Source: Bacteroides sp. (GTDB lineage Bacteria; Bacteroidota; Bacteroidia; Bacteroidales; Muribaculaceae). Taken from it: 64,000 nucleotides of DNA. Where the stretch lies: the NCBI GenBank assembly GCA_014801815.1, contig JAAVDM010000032.1:62001-126000 (forward strand), read 5' to 3'. The stretch's first letter is position 1; each line of letters opens with the position of its first letter. The translations under genes and the position numbers were made by a program. This document shows, in pieces, positions 33,675 to 43,529 of the stretch. The notes under the pieces are model-generated. The model saw only the letters and a list, made by a program, of their open reading frames with translations. It had not been told where the DNA came from and searched no databases.

Positions 33675-34676
33675 ATGGTAGATTACAAATCACTCGGCCT
33701 GGTCAACACAAGAGAGATGTTTGCCAAGGCAGTACATGGCGGTTATGCTATTCCCGCGTTCAACTTCAACAACATGGAGCAGCTTCAGGCTATCATCAAG
33801 GCCGCTGCCGACACCAAATCGCCTGTAATTCTGCAGGTATCTAAGGGTGCCCGTCAGTATGCCAATCCTATCCTGCTGCGCTACATGGCCCAGGGTGCTG
33901 TTGAGTATGCCAAGTCGTTGGGTTGGGAGCATCCTCAGATTGTGCTCCACCTCGACCACGGTGACACTTTCGAGACCTGCAAGGATTGCATCGACAACGG
34001 TTTCTCTTCAGTGATGATTGACGGTAGCCACCTTCCTTTCGACGAGAACGCCGAGCTTACAAAGAAGGTTGTTGACTATGCACATCAGTTTGATGTTACC
34101 GTAGAGGCCGAGTTAGGCGTATTGGCCGGTGTTGAGGACGAAGTTTCTTCAGACCACCACACCTACACAAACCCCGAGGAGGTTATCGACTTCGTAGCCC
34201 GTACAGGTTGCGACAGCCTCGCTATTTCAATCGGTACTTCGCACGGTGCTTACAAGTTCACTCCCGAACAGTGCACACGCGACCCCAAGACAGGTCTGCT
34301 CGTTCCTCCTCCATTGGCTTTCAACGTGCTTGAGGCTGTTGAGGAGAAACTTCCCGACTTCCCCATTGTACTCCACGGCTCATCTTCAGTACCTCAGGAG
34401 TATGTAAAGATTATCGACGAGAACGGCGGCAAACTGCCCGACGCTATCGGTATTCCCGAGGAGCAGCTCCGCAAGGCAGCCAAGATGGACGTCTGCAAAA
34501 TCAACATCGACTCTGACAGCCGTCTGGCCATGACTGCAGCCATACGTAAGGTATTCAACGAGAAGCCCGCTGAGTTTGACCCCCGCAAATATCTCGGTCC
34601 GGCTCGTGACGAGATGGAGAAGCTCTACAAGCACAAAATTGAGGCTGTGCTCGGCAGCAACGGTAAGGCTGAGTAA
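33675..34676 (+). CDS. fba: Class II fructose-1,6-bisphosphate aldolase
   Basis: 333 residues from ATG 33675 (MVDYKSLGLVNTREMF); the in-frame ATG at 33618 would add an atypical leader. Zinc and substrate motifs: LHLDHGDTFETC (Zn His, catalytic Asp), VEAELGVLAGVEDE, SIGTSHGAYKF and VLHGSSSVP. It splits fructose-1,6-bisphosphate into two triose phosphates. Together with the fructokinase at 19120 and the FBPase at 39116 it links the fructan locus to central metabolism. A consensus promoter lies upstream and a strong terminator follows. Confidence 0.95.
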   Translation: MVDYKSLGLVNTREMFAKAVHGGYAIPAFNFNNMEQLQAIIKAAADTKSPVILQVSKGARQYANPILLRYMAQGAVEYAKSLGWEHPQIVLHLDHGDTFETCKDCIDNGFSSVMIDGSHLPFDENAELTKKVVDYAHQFDVTVEAELGVLAGVEDEVSSDHHTYTNPEEVIDFVARTGCDSLAISIGTSHGAYKFTPEQCTRDPKTGLLVPPPLAFNVLEAVEEKLPDFPIVLHGSSSVPQEYVKIIDENGGKLPDAIGIPEEQLRKAAKMDVCKINIDSDSRLAMTAAIRKVFNEKPAEFDPRKYLGPARDEMEKLYKHKIEAVLGSNGKAE

Positions 34677-34700
34677 TGTCGGCTCTTTCTGTCACAACTT

Positions 34701-34753
34701 ATAGAAAATAAGAAACTCCACGTTTGTCGAACGTGGAGTTTCTTATTTTCTAT
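34701..34753. terminator. Strong bidirectional terminator after fba
   Basis: 24-bp perfect arms (34701-34724 and 34730-34753) around TGTCG, with the core AAACTCCACGTT. A/T runs on both ends suit termination of fba and of the convergent polysaccharide operon. Confidence 0.88.
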
Positions 34754-34785
34754 GTTATACCGTATCATATCTGACAAGCGGCACA

Positions 34786-35508
34786 TCAGTCAAGCGTCTT
34801 ACGCGACAATTCCACCAGACGGTTAAGATGACGTTTCTTACGCGGACTCTGCCCCATTGACTGTTCTATGAAGGGGAGGCGGTGCAGGTCACTGCCCATT
34901 AGGTCATACATGCCCTGTTCAAGCAGCCACTCGGCTTTGCGGCGTGCAGTCTCACCGTAGCCACCCACAGCACTCACGAAGTTAGCCTGCAACAATACGC
35001 CACGATCCTTGAGTTTCGTGTAATCGCGTGTCTCCATATAGCGGTAGCGCTCAGGGTGAGCAAGTACGGGGAAATAGCCTGCCTTCATTATGTCATCAAG
35101 CATTCTGTCCATATCCATCGGCGGCGTAAAGTAAGATGTTTCCACAAGCAGATGACGTCCGTCATTGCCTATCGGCAGCAGGTCTTTATGCTCCAGTCGC
35201 TCTTCAAAGAGGCTGTCAAGCATATTCTCGGCTGCCAGAGCTATCTCTACTTTGCCCGACCAGGCCTTTCTGAGTTCGTTAAAGCGATTACGAAGCTCGG
35301 CGGTGCCGTTGGGACAGTCTTCCATCACATGAGGTGTAAGCCACACCTTTGCCACTCCGAGCTGTTCGTAACGGCTTAGTATCTCAAGAGATGTCTGCAT
35401 ATCCTTCACACCGTCGTCCACACCCGGAAGTATGTGGGAATGCCAGTCGGTAAAACCTTCGAACATTCCCGAATCTTTAAGACTTTCTACTTTATTGAAT
35501 GGCCACAT
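34786..35508 (-). CDS. CpsB/CapC-type tyrosine-protein phosphatase (PHP family)
   Basis: 240 residues. The PHP metal-binding start is DWHSHILPGVDDG, followed by WLTPHV, LLVETSY, PVLAHPERY and GSDLHRLP. It dephosphorylates the BY-kinase encoded next to it and so controls polysaccharide chain assembly. It is the last gene of the wza-wzc-cpsB transcript, 32 bp after the kinase. Confidence 0.9.
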   Translation of the reverse strand: MWPFNKVESLKDSGMFEGFTDWHSHILPGVDDGVKDMQTSLEILSRYEQLGVAKVWLTPHVMEDCPNGTAELRNRFNELRKAWSGKVEIALAAENMLDSLFEERLEHKDLLPIGNDGRHLLVETSYFTPPMDMDRMLDDIMKAGYFPVLAHPERYRYMETRDYTKLKDRGVLLQANFVSAVGGYGETARRKAEWLLEQGMYDLMGSDLHRLPFIEQSMGQSPRKKRHLNRLVELSRKTLD

Positions 35509-35540
35509 GGCTTGTTATTACTTTATTTCTCTCTGCCGAT

Positions 35541-37952
35541 TTATGAACCGTAAGACCCATACGAGCTGTTGCCGTATGAACCGTAACGGCTGTCTTTAGA
35601 CTCGGTTCCGTTAAGCACCAGACACATGTTCTTGTACTTATGGTCGGCATAGAGCTGGTCTATCTCTACTATTGCTCCGCGTTCAAGCAGACCGGCGCGC
35701 ACCACGAATATCGTGCGGTCGACATGCTGGGCTATAATCTGTGTATCTACCACCAGATCGATAGGCGGACAGTCAATGATGATTATATCATAATCTTTTC
35801 TGAGTTCACGCAGCAGACGCTCGAATATATCGGTGTCAAGAAGTTCGGCAGGATTCGGCGGCATCGGGCCCATACCCATGACATCAAGCCCCTTAACTTC
35901 GGTAGACACTATCAGCTTATGCCAGTCGGACTCACGCTGTGTCAGATAGGTGGTAAGACCCTTTGATGGTGACGACACATAAGTAGAGGTCGTGCCACGA
36001 CGCAGGTCACCGTCTATAAGCAGCACTCTCTTACCCTTCAGAGCGAAAGTATGGGCAAGATTGTAGCCTATGAACGACTTACCGCTACCCGGATTAAGTG
36101 AGGTCAGCATCACAATCTGACTGCCGCTGTCGCGTCCCATCATAAACTCAAGGTTGCTTCGTACTACGCGGAATGCCTCATTCGGAATATCACGCTTACC
36201 CTGCTCAATGACTTTAAGCGGCTCTTCGGCTTTCTCCTTACGGCGCTTCGTACTCATGAACAGGTCGGAAAGTTTGCGAGGTTTGCTTATGGCGGGCAAC
36301 TCGCCGGCAAAAGGCACGCTGCTGCGTTCCAAATCCTTACGGCTGTGAACCTTAGTGTCAGATGAACTCTTGACATAAATAAATGTGGCAGGTACTATCA
36401 CACCGAGAGCACAAGCTATGAAGAGTATAGTCGGTACTTTGGGCGACACCGGAGCTATCGGACCCGAAGGAGGCGTGATAACACGTGTGTTATAAGCGGT
36501 GAATGACTGTGAGAGGTCATTCTCCTCACGCTTCTCCAGCAGATAGAGATAGAGTGACTCCTTGACACGCTGCTGACGGCCTACGGTCTGAAGATACTTG
36601 GCCTGTTCGGGAGTTGATGCCATCTGACTCTGTGTCTGATTGTGAGCTGTCTGCATGGTACGCAGACTGGCGTTAAGCTGAGCCTCGCGGGCTATGACAG
36701 CCTTGACTATAGCCTCACGCATACCTTCAAGCTGATGGTCATAGTCAACTACAAGCGGATTGGTAGCCGACGAGTTCTCCACAAGACTGTTGCGGGCTAA
36801 AAGCAACTGGTTGTAGTTGGCTATCTGAGCCTCAAGCTGCTGACTGCCGAGGCCGGTATTGACCGGCACAACGCTGAAACGGTTGCCGGGATTAGCCATA
36901 TACTCACGCAGGAAGCTACTCATAGCAAGCTCGTTATGAAGCTGAAGCAGATTCTCTTCGATATTGGCGTTGACAGACATCTGTGCCTCAGCCATCTGAC
37001 GCGGGTCAATGACACGGTGACGTGCCTGGAAATCGGATATGTCGCTGTCCACGATACCGAGTTCCTCCTCTATAACTTTGAGACGGTCATCGATAAACTT
37101 GGAAGTCGACACGGCCATAAGGTTACGGTTCTCTATCCAATTGCTGTTATATATGTCTATTATTGCATTGAGTATATCGTTGGCACGCGCTTTCGATACA
37201 TCATCAATAGACAGCTTTATTACCTCAGCCTCCTGATCCACAAGGTCAACCTTGAGTTTGGAACAATACAATTCGACCGCCGACTGAAGTCCGAGGCGTA
37301 TAACCTTGATTTCAACAGGTTCCTCTTCAGGATAGTGTTCAGCACACTCGGGATTAGGCACCATAGTAACACGTCCCAGAGGTGTCTGTATCACAGTCTG
37401 GCCCGACTTGAACGGTACCACATCATTGTATTTTTTGGTCTTACCCTGTATGCTGGTGCGGAATTTCAGAAGTTCACCGCTACCGTCAGGGTTGAGGCGC
37501 ATACGCATCGTAGCACCCTGATCCTCTTCAAGGTCGGCAAAACTGATAAGGAACGGCTGTGTCTTACCGTACAGAGTAGTACCGTGCGGTATGCCGCGCT
37601 CCACATAATTCATGGTCAGCGTCAGACGCTTCACCACTTCAAGCATGATAGCAGGCGACTGAAATGTAATCAGCTCATTATTGACAAGCGTATTGCCGCC
37701 GCCAAAGCCGAAAGTGGCAAAGGCATTCGAGAAGTCGACACCTCCGGCATTTTCCTGATCCTTAATCAGTACTTCGGTGTATCGGTTGTAGCTCGGCTGA
37801 CGGGTGACGCAATAAAAGGCACCTAACAGCATGAACAATATCACTGAAAGAGCGAACCACTTCCAATGCTCTGCACACTTACTGTAAAAGTCCTTGAGCG
37901 AGAAGTATTCGGTCTCATCGCGTCTGCTGCTGGCGGAAGTCTTTTCTTTCAT
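35541..37952 (-). CDS. Wzc-like polysaccharide co-polymerase with BY-kinase domain
   Basis: An 803-residue inner-membrane protein. A Wzz domain follows the first membrane helix (about 32-52); a long periplasmic coiled-coil part (about 280-470) leads to the second helix (about 505-525). The C-terminal tyrosine kinase has Walker A SLNPGSGKS, A' LLIDGDLRRG and Walker B IIIIDCPP. The tail is a Gly/Ser/Tyr cluster (YGSYGNSSYGSYGS) that is the usual autophosphorylation site. It works with Wza and the CpsB phosphatase in export of capsule or exopolysaccharide. No sugar-building glycosyltransferase cluster is adjacent, so the exported glycan is unknown. Confidence 0.93.
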   Translation of the reverse strand: MKEKTSASSRRDETEYFSLKDFYSKCAEHWKWFALSVILFMLLGAFYCVTRQPSYNRYTEVLIKDQENAGGVDFSNAFATFGFGGGNTLVNNELITFQSPAIMLEVVKRLTLTMNYVERGIPHGTTLYGKTQPFLISFADLEEDQGATMRMRLNPDGSGELLKFRTSIQGKTKKYNDVVPFKSGQTVIQTPLGRVTMVPNPECAEHYPEEEPVEIKVIRLGLQSAVELYCSKLKVDLVDQEAEVIKLSIDDVSKARANDILNAIIDIYNSNWIENRNLMAVSTSKFIDDRLKVIEEELGIVDSDISDFQARHRVIDPRQMAEAQMSVNANIEENLLQLHNELAMSSFLREYMANPGNRFSVVPVNTGLGSQQLEAQIANYNQLLLARNSLVENSSATNPLVVDYDHQLEGMREAIVKAVIAREAQLNASLRTMQTAHNQTQSQMASTPEQAKYLQTVGRQQRVKESLYLYLLEKREENDLSQSFTAYNTRVITPPSGPIAPVSPKVPTILFIACALGVIVPATFIYVKSSSDTKVHSRKDLERSSVPFAGELPAISKPRKLSDLFMSTKRRKEKAEEPLKVIEQGKRDIPNEAFRVVRSNLEFMMGRDSGSQIVMLTSLNPGSGKSFIGYNLAHTFALKGKRVLLIDGDLRRGTTSTYVSSPSKGLTTYLTQRESDWHKLIVSTEVKGLDVMGMGPMPPNPAELLDTDIFERLLRELRKDYDIIIIDCPPIDLVVDTQIIAQHVDRTIFVVRAGLLERGAIVEIDQLYADHKYKNMCLVLNGTESKDSRYGSYGNSSYGSYGS

Positions 37953-38014
37953 GTCTCGTGTCGGGTTTATTAGATTGACGCATACAAAGCCGTTTTATTG
38001 CCTTACGATGCTTA

Positions 38015-38869
38015 TCATCTTACCAAAAGTATAGTAACTATTGTCGACGCTACAGAAGTGAGTAGTGAAGCCACCGATACCCAGAACGATGCCGACATAG
38101 TCGTATTACCGTTATTGGTAGTCTGACGCTTGCGGTAGTCATTAGGCTCCACATATATTATATCATCTTGCTTCAGATAATAACCCGGACTGTTCAGAAG
38201 CTGCTGGGCATTGGTCATGTCAAGACGGTAACTGTTCATAACACCGTTTTCCTCACGCATCACCAGCACATTGTCACGCCGTCCCTGTATATTGATGTCG
38301 CCGGCAAGAGTCAGAGCATCAATAACTGTGAGATAGTCACTGTTAGTATCGTAACGTCCCGGATTTCGGACTTCACCCAACACACTCACACCGGTGTTCA
38401 GGAACTCGACTGTCACCACAGGGTCTTTGATAAGATTACGTCCCATAAGCTCACCCTTTATAAAACCGGCAAGTTCCTCGCGGGTCATACCCTGTATGTG
38501 AAGAGTGCCGAGTACGGGGAAATCAATATTACCGTCTTTTGTAACCGTGTATGCTGCCAGACCCTCAGCCTGAGCAGCCGTATTGCGAAGCACCGAACCC
38601 GTACCGCTCTGCGAGTTGGTCTGTCCGAGACGATTGCTCACCACATTGAGATTGAACAGCTCGGCAAGAGCGGGATCTTTCGATTTGATTACTATGGACA
38701 ATTTGTCCTCCGGCTCTATGCGTATGGCACGGCGGGCGGCCACCTCAGTCACCGCAACTGTATCCAGATCCTGAAAATAGGCGATATTCTTGGGGGTACA
38801 GCTACCCAGAGCAAGAACCATCAGGGACACGGCGCTGCCGTTAAGCAGCAGTTTCTTGATCGATATCAT
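38015..38869 (-). CDS. Wza-like polysaccharide export lipoprotein
   Basis: 284 residues from ATG 38869, the start that gives a proper lipoprotein signal (MVLALGSC, lipid Cys at residue 24). PES domain: IRIEPEDKLSIVI and the repeated outer-membrane export pattern FPVLGTLHIQGMTREELAGFI. An SLBB-like part follows (VSVLGEVRNPGRYDTNSDYLTVIDALTLAG). The C-terminal hydrophobic helix (WVSVASLLTSVASTIVTILL) would span the outer membrane. It is the first gene of the export operon. Confidence 0.92.
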   Translation of the reverse strand: MISIKKLLLNGSAVSLMVLALGSCTPKNIAYFQDLDTVAVTEVAARRAIRIEPEDKLSIVIKSKDPALAELFNLNVVSNRLGQTNSQSGTGSVLRNTAAQAEGLAAYTVTKDGNIDFPVLGTLHIQGMTREELAGFIKGELMGRNLIKDPVVTVEFLNTGVSVLGEVRNPGRYDTNSDYLTVIDALTLAGDINIQGRRDNVLVMREENGVMNSYRLDMTNAQQLLNSPGYYLKQDDIIYVEPNDYRKRQTTNNGNTTMSASFWVSVASLLTSVASTIVTILLVR

Positions 38870-38926
38870 GATTGTTGGTATGTTGTTGTATTTTATATCG
38901 CCCGGCCGCCTGCCGGGTTGAAAATG

Positions 38927-38958
38927 CAAAATTACATATTTCCCTCCATATTTTCAAC
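38927..38958 (-). promoter_or_regulatory. Promoter of the polysaccharide export operon
   Basis: On the minus strand TAATTTTG (38934-38927) with GTTG 20 nt upstream (38958-38955). A CCCGGC/GCCGGG hairpin (38901-38916) lies in the predicted 5' leader. Confidence 0.55.
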
Positions 38959-39115
38959 TTTCGTACCCGAAGCAACTTTTTTTGGCTTTTTTTGAGTTAC
39001 TTCAATATTTAACACCCGCTTCCTCACGTTATACTTTTAAACAGTGTTCCGTTTCCGGTTCACGGTGCGTTATACTGCTTCTTTCTTATCTAAAACCTGC
39101 AAAAACTCTTTTATT

Positions 39116-41110
39116 ATGTCTGATACTTTCCGTTCGCCCGACGGTCTGTTCCGTTCCGATCCACGGGTACTCGAACTGCTGTCTCAGTCTTTCGGTGATA
39201 TTTCGGCCGCCGGCACCGAAATTATCAATCTTGAAGCCATACTTAACCTCCCCAAAGGTACCGAGCATTTCGTAGCCGACATACACGGCGAACATGAAGC
39301 TTTCCTACACATTCTCAAGAACGCCTCCGGCAATATCAAGCGCAAAGTGCGTGAGCTGTTCAGTACAAGTCTGCGCGAAGAGGACATACATCAGCTCTGC
39401 ACACTCATCTATTACCCTTCGCGCAAACTCGCTCTTATCAAAAGCGTGGAACCTGACCTCAACAATTTCTATCAGGTCACTCTCAACCGTCTGGTGAAAG
39501 TGCTGCAGAGTATATCATCGAAATACACCCGCTCCAAAGTGCGTAAGAATCTTCCTAAAGAATTCGCCTACATCATCGAGGAGCTGCTGCACGAGGCACC
39601 TTCGGACGAAAACAAACAGTCATACTACAATCAGATTATCTCCACTATCGTTTCCACACAGCAGGCTGACGCCTTTATCAAAGCCATCTGCCGTGTCATA
39701 CAGCGTCTGAGCATAGACCAGCTGCATATACTCGGAGATATATATGACCGAGGACAAGGTGCCCATATCATTATGGATACTCTGCATAATTACAAACATT
39801 ACGACATACAGTGGGGCAATCATGACGCGCTGTGGATGGGTGCCGCCGCAGGTAACGAATGTTGTATCGCCAATGTACTGCGTATATCGCTGCGTTATGA
39901 CAATATGGCTACTCTCGAAGACGGTTACGGCATCAATCTCGTACCCCTCGCTACGTTCGCCATGGAGACATACGTCGATGATCCTTGTGAAGTATTCGAG
40001 CCTAAAGTGTCAGCCGAGACGAACACCTTGTCACTCAAAAACCGCAAACTGATAGCACGTATGCACAAAGCCATAACCGCTATACAGTTCAAACTTGAAG
40101 GCGCAATGATAGAGCGTTATCCGGAGTGGAATATGGACGACAGACGTCTGTTGCACAAAATTGATTTTGAAAAGGGCACTATCACCATAGATGATAAGGA
40201 ATACCCTATGCACGACTCTCACTTCCCCACTATTGACCCTGCAGATCCCTATCGTCTGACACCCGAAGAACGAGAGCTTATGGATAAGCTCACCCACTCG
40301 TTTAAGGTCAGTGACAAGCTCAAGGCTCACATGGATATATTTTTCACACATGGTGCCATCTACACTATATGCAACTCAAATCTGCTCTTTCACGCCTCCA
40401 TACCTCTTGAGGCAGACGGCTCTCTGCGCACCGTGCGTGTAGGTAAACACTACTATAAGGGACGTGAGCTGCTTGACCACGTAGGTATGCTGATGCGGGC
40501 TGCTTTCAACGCTGACACTCCGGCCGACCTAAAACAATTTGCCATAGATTACTATTTCTATCTGTGGTGCGGGCCTGATTCTCCGCTTTTCGACAAGAAG
40601 AAAATGGCCACATTCGAGCGCTATCTGTTGTCTGACAAGGGTGTACAAGCCGAACCCAAAGGCCATTACTACAAACTGAGGGAACAGCCCGAAGTGTGCA
40701 ACCGTATACTCGATGCCTTTGACGTCACAGGTGAACACCGTCACATCATCAACGGCCACGTACCTGTAAAAGTAGGAGAAGGTGAGAATCCTATCAAGGC
40801 TGACGGTATGCTGATGGTAATAGACGGCGGCTTCTCAAAAGCATACCACAACACTACAGGTATAGCCGGATATACGTTGGTATATCATTCGCGGGGCTTC
40901 GAACTTGTACAGCACGAGCCTTTCACGTCAGCAGAGGACGCTATCACTCAGGGCACCGACATCAAGAGCATAACACAGGTGGTGGAGCTTAATTCCCAGC
41001 GTGTGCGTGTACGTGACACCGATAAAGGCACCGAATTGCAGAGTCAGATTGACGAACTTCTTGAATTGCTCTATGCCTACCGTCACGGTCTAATCAAGGA
41101 GCGGAAGTAA
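39116..41110 (+). CDS. fbp: Fructose-1,6-bisphosphatase, class III
   Basis: 664 residues from ATG 39116 (MSDTFRSPDGLF). The metallophosphatase blocks are readable: VADIHGEHEAFLHIL, LGDIYDRGQGAHIIMDTL, QWGNHDALWMGAA and INGHVPVK. This class is typical of Bacteroidetes and Firmicutes and runs gluconeogenesis by making fructose-6-phosphate. The 3' end overlaps the convergent glycosyltransferase gene by 17 bp. Confidence 0.95.
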   Translation: MSDTFRSPDGLFRSDPRVLELLSQSFGDISAAGTEIINLEAILNLPKGTEHFVADIHGEHEAFLHILKNASGNIKRKVRELFSTSLREEDIHQLCTLIYYPSRKLALIKSVEPDLNNFYQVTLNRLVKVLQSISSKYTRSKVRKNLPKEFAYIIEELLHEAPSDENKQSYYNQIISTIVSTQQADAFIKAICRVIQRLSIDQLHILGDIYDRGQGAHIIMDTLHNYKHYDIQWGNHDALWMGAAAGNECCIANVLRISLRYDNMATLEDGYGINLVPLATFAMETYVDDPCEVFEPKVSAETNTLSLKNRKLIARMHKAITAIQFKLEGAMIERYPEWNMDDRRLLHKIDFEKGTITIDDKEYPMHDSHFPTIDPADPYRLTPEERELMDKLTHSFKVSDKLKAHMDIFFTHGAIYTICNSNLLFHASIPLEADGSLRTVRVGKHYYKGRELLDHVGMLMRAAFNADTPADLKQFAIDYYFYLWCGPDSPLFDKKKMATFERYLLSDKGVQAEPKGHYYKLREQPEVCNRILDAFDVTGEHRHIINGHVPVKVGEGENPIKADGMLMVIDGGFSKAYHNTTGIAGYTLVYHSRGFELVQHEPFTSAEDAITQGTDIKSITQVVELNSQRVRVRDTDKGTELQSQIDELLELLYAYRHGLIKERK

Positions 41111-42098
41111 GAGGTCGTCCGTTGACAGTATCGATAATATAGGGCGGACGGCCTTTGGTCTCAATAAATATCCGTCCTATATACTCCCCTATTATACCCA
41201 GACACAGCAGCTGAAGACCACCTAAAAGCAGCATAACACAAAGCAGCGTGGCGAATCCGCGTACCGGGTCTCCGTAACATGCATATTTCACAAGAGCATA
41301 GACCAGATACACAAAGGCTCCTATACTTATGGTGATACCCGAAATAGAGGCAAAGCGTAAAGGTGCGGTTGTGAAGCCTGTAAGACCTTGAAGAGCAAGT
41401 GCGACAAGCTGACGCGGCCCGAAAGATGAATGTCCGCCGGCTCTGTCAGCCACATCGAAATCTATACCGTATTTCGAGCCTCCTATCCAGCTGAACATAC
41501 CTTTGGTGTAGCGCTGTGTCTCGCGCATTGAGGTCAGTGCATTTACCGCTCGGCGGTCGAGTAGACGGAAGTCTCCGACGCCGGGCATCATTTCTATACT
41601 CGTAAGAGCCTGCAATGTCCGGTAAAACACCGAAGTGAGATTATGCCTCAGCCATGACTCACGTCCGCGACTGCGACGGCGCCCGTAGACATCGACATAT
41701 CCCAATTCCCAGTATTTCACCATCTCCGGCACCGTCTCGGGAGGATGCTGCAGGTCTGCATCCATTACCACCACTGCATCGCCGGAGGCAATATCGAAAC
41801 CTGCAAGAAGGGCATTCTCCTTGCCGAAGTTACGCGCAAGGTCGACCACCGTCACTCTCGGGTCGGTGCGGCGCAAAGTGTTGAGTACCGCTAAGGTATT
41901 ATCGCTGCTGCCGTCGTTGACAAACAGAAATTCCCACTCATAGTCTGTCATACGCGGTCGCTCGGCCGAGTTATCCGTCCCAGTCTGAGCGGATACATTG
42001 TCAAGCTCACCGGACGCCAACGCACACAGCCGTGTGTGAAGAGCCGGAAGATTGACGGCCTCATTATATGCCGGTATAAGTACGGTTATCTTTTTCAT
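41094..42098 (-). CDS. GT2 glycosyltransferase, polyprenyl-phosphate type
   Basis: 334 residues. A GT-A domain comes first (VLIPAYNEAVNLPAL, FVNDGSSDNTL, VVDLARNFGKENALLAGFDIASGDAVVVMDADLQHPPE). Two C-terminal membrane helices (about 238-258 and 275-300) with GEYIGRIF follow, as in ArnC/GtrB proteins. It probably loads a sugar on undecaprenyl phosphate. It sits 15 bp after a polytopic protein gene, a pairing typical of flippable lipid-sugar transfer systems; it is last in the acyl-CoA synthetase-prfB transcript. Confidence 0.9.
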   Translation of the reverse strand: MKKITVLIPAYNEAVNLPALHTRLCALASGELDNVSAQTGTDNSAERPRMTDYEWEFLFVNDGSSDNTLAVLNTLRRTDPRVTVVDLARNFGKENALLAGFDIASGDAVVVMDADLQHPPETVPEMVKYWELGYVDVYGRRRSRGRESWLRHNLTSVFYRTLQALTSIEMMPGVGDFRLLDRRAVNALTSMRETQRYTKGMFSWIGGSKYGIDFDVADRAGGHSSFGPRQLVALALQGLTGFTTAPLRFASISGITISIGAFVYLVYALVKYACYGDPVRGFATLLCVMLLLGGLQLLCLGIIGEYIGRIFIETKGRPPYIIDTVNGRPLTSAP

Positions 42099-42113
42099 CT
42101 CTTCTCTGTCGGG

Positions 42114-43529
42114 TCAGTATCTGTCACCGGGGTCAATCACACGCCTGTTAAGGTGCCAACGGCCAGCAGCCGGAGTCACCGTGTATTCAATACCGTCACG
42201 TTCAGTCACATATACCTCATTATATTCGTCAGTCAGTAACCGTGTTCCTGCCGGCATTGTATCATACACTTCACCTTTCAATACAGGCCAAGGAGCGGCC
42301 TCACCTCGCAGATACAGTCTCAGGTTTTCTAAAAGATACACATCATCGCCATCGGGCACTCCCCGGGCACGCCAAAGGGTCAGCAATGGCTGTGCATCAT
42401 CGGGAGTAGGCTGCATGTCAGCCATACCATCAGGACTACACAGATAAATTCCGATAAACTGCCGGTGTTCCATACCCAAAAGACGTTGCCACCACGCCAC
42501 CGCACCAAGTTGTAATACGGTCACAGCCGCTATCAGCAGGCCAAGACCGCGACGTGGACGTGTGAGCCGCTCACCACACCATGCTGCTAACGATATAAGC
42601 GCAAAGAGTTCGGCATACCAGCCGCTACGCCCCACCACACCGCTGACAACACTTATAGCGGCAGCCGGCAATGTGGCAAGCGCAAAGATTCCGGCACGGC
42701 TACGCAACATGACGGTCAGTGAATACCGGCCGGCGGAAGTACAACCGCAGACAGTCATCATTATCCACAGCACACCGGCTATCGCGTCCGATTTAAGAAA
42801 CAGCCATAGAGGCGTGTCATCCGGGATACCCCCGCCCGTAGCTGTCAGGAAACGACTCCATAACGCCGGCGAGCAAAGCGTAAAGGCAAGTCCGAAACAG
42901 AAACATAATGCAAGACGTCTCTCACCGCCTTCCGGAATACGTCTGTTGAGCCACATATAGCCTATATAACCTATTACAAGAGGTAAAGCTCCGGCTTCAT
43001 GACCACAGCCGCCTATAAAGGCCACAGCATACATCCACCACGGTGTATAATCCTTCGAGGCATCATTCCGTGTTATGAGCAGCACGGTGCCGAGCATAAA
43101 CACCGAAGGCCAGACATAATTGACATTGCAGGCGTAAAGGAAAAATGAATCCCACCAAGGCATCAGCAGCCAAATAGCGGCAATAAGCGCAACCGGAAGC
43201 CAACCACGCTTCAACCGCGCACATATCACCGCCAGCAGGCACATACCCACAGCCCCGGCCGCTCCAAGCAGGGCTCGCAGCCACTGTGGTGACTCAACAA
43301 CTAAAGGAAGTATGTAATTACCCCACCGTCCATTGACATGCAGCCAGTGACGTACACACCAGACTCCGTATTTCCACCAAGGCACACTGTACGGTTCCGC
43401 ACCTCCTACAACACGCGCATAGCCCAGGTCATCGCCTGCAGGCACCACATACAGGTAGTACACAAGGCTCAGACCCAGGCTTATTATCAGCAGCCATTGC
43501 CAGATGGCCACACGGCGGAGAGCATTCAC
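42114..43529 (-). CDS. Polytopic membrane protein, probable GT-C-like glycosyltransferase (DUF6056-like)
   Basis: 471 residues with about ten to eleven membrane helices and a soluble C-terminal part (from about 355). The early acidic loop PAGDDLGYARVV resembles the Asp-rich first loop of GT-C enzymes, with a following W/H-rich loop (WLHVNGRWGNYILPL). No family is certain. Next to a polyprenyl-phosphate GT2, it may use the lipid-linked sugar to decorate a surface polymer (inference). The start codon overlaps the prfB stop codon by 4 bp. Confidence 0.65.
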   Translation of the reverse strand: MNALRRVAIWQWLLIISLGLSLVYYLYVVPAGDDLGYARVVGGAEPYSVPWWKYGVWCVRHWLHVNGRWGNYILPLVVESPQWLRALLGAAGAVGMCLLAVICARLKRGWLPVALIAAIWLLMPWWDSFFLYACNVNYVWPSVFMLGTVLLITRNDASKDYTPWWMYAVAFIGGCGHEAGALPLVIGYIGYMWLNRRIPEGGERRLALCFCFGLAFTLCSPALWSRFLTATGGGIPDDTPLWLFLKSDAIAGVLWIMMTVCGCTSAGRYSLTVMLRSRAGIFALATLPAAAISVVSGVVGRSGWYAELFALISLAAWCGERLTRPRRGLGLLIAAVTVLQLGAVAWWQRLLGMEHRQFIGIYLCSPDGMADMQPTPDDAQPLLTLWRARGVPDGDDVYLLENLRLYLRGEAAPWPVLKGEVYDTMPAGTRLLTDEYNEVYVTERDGIEYTVTPAAGRWHLNRRVIDPGDRY

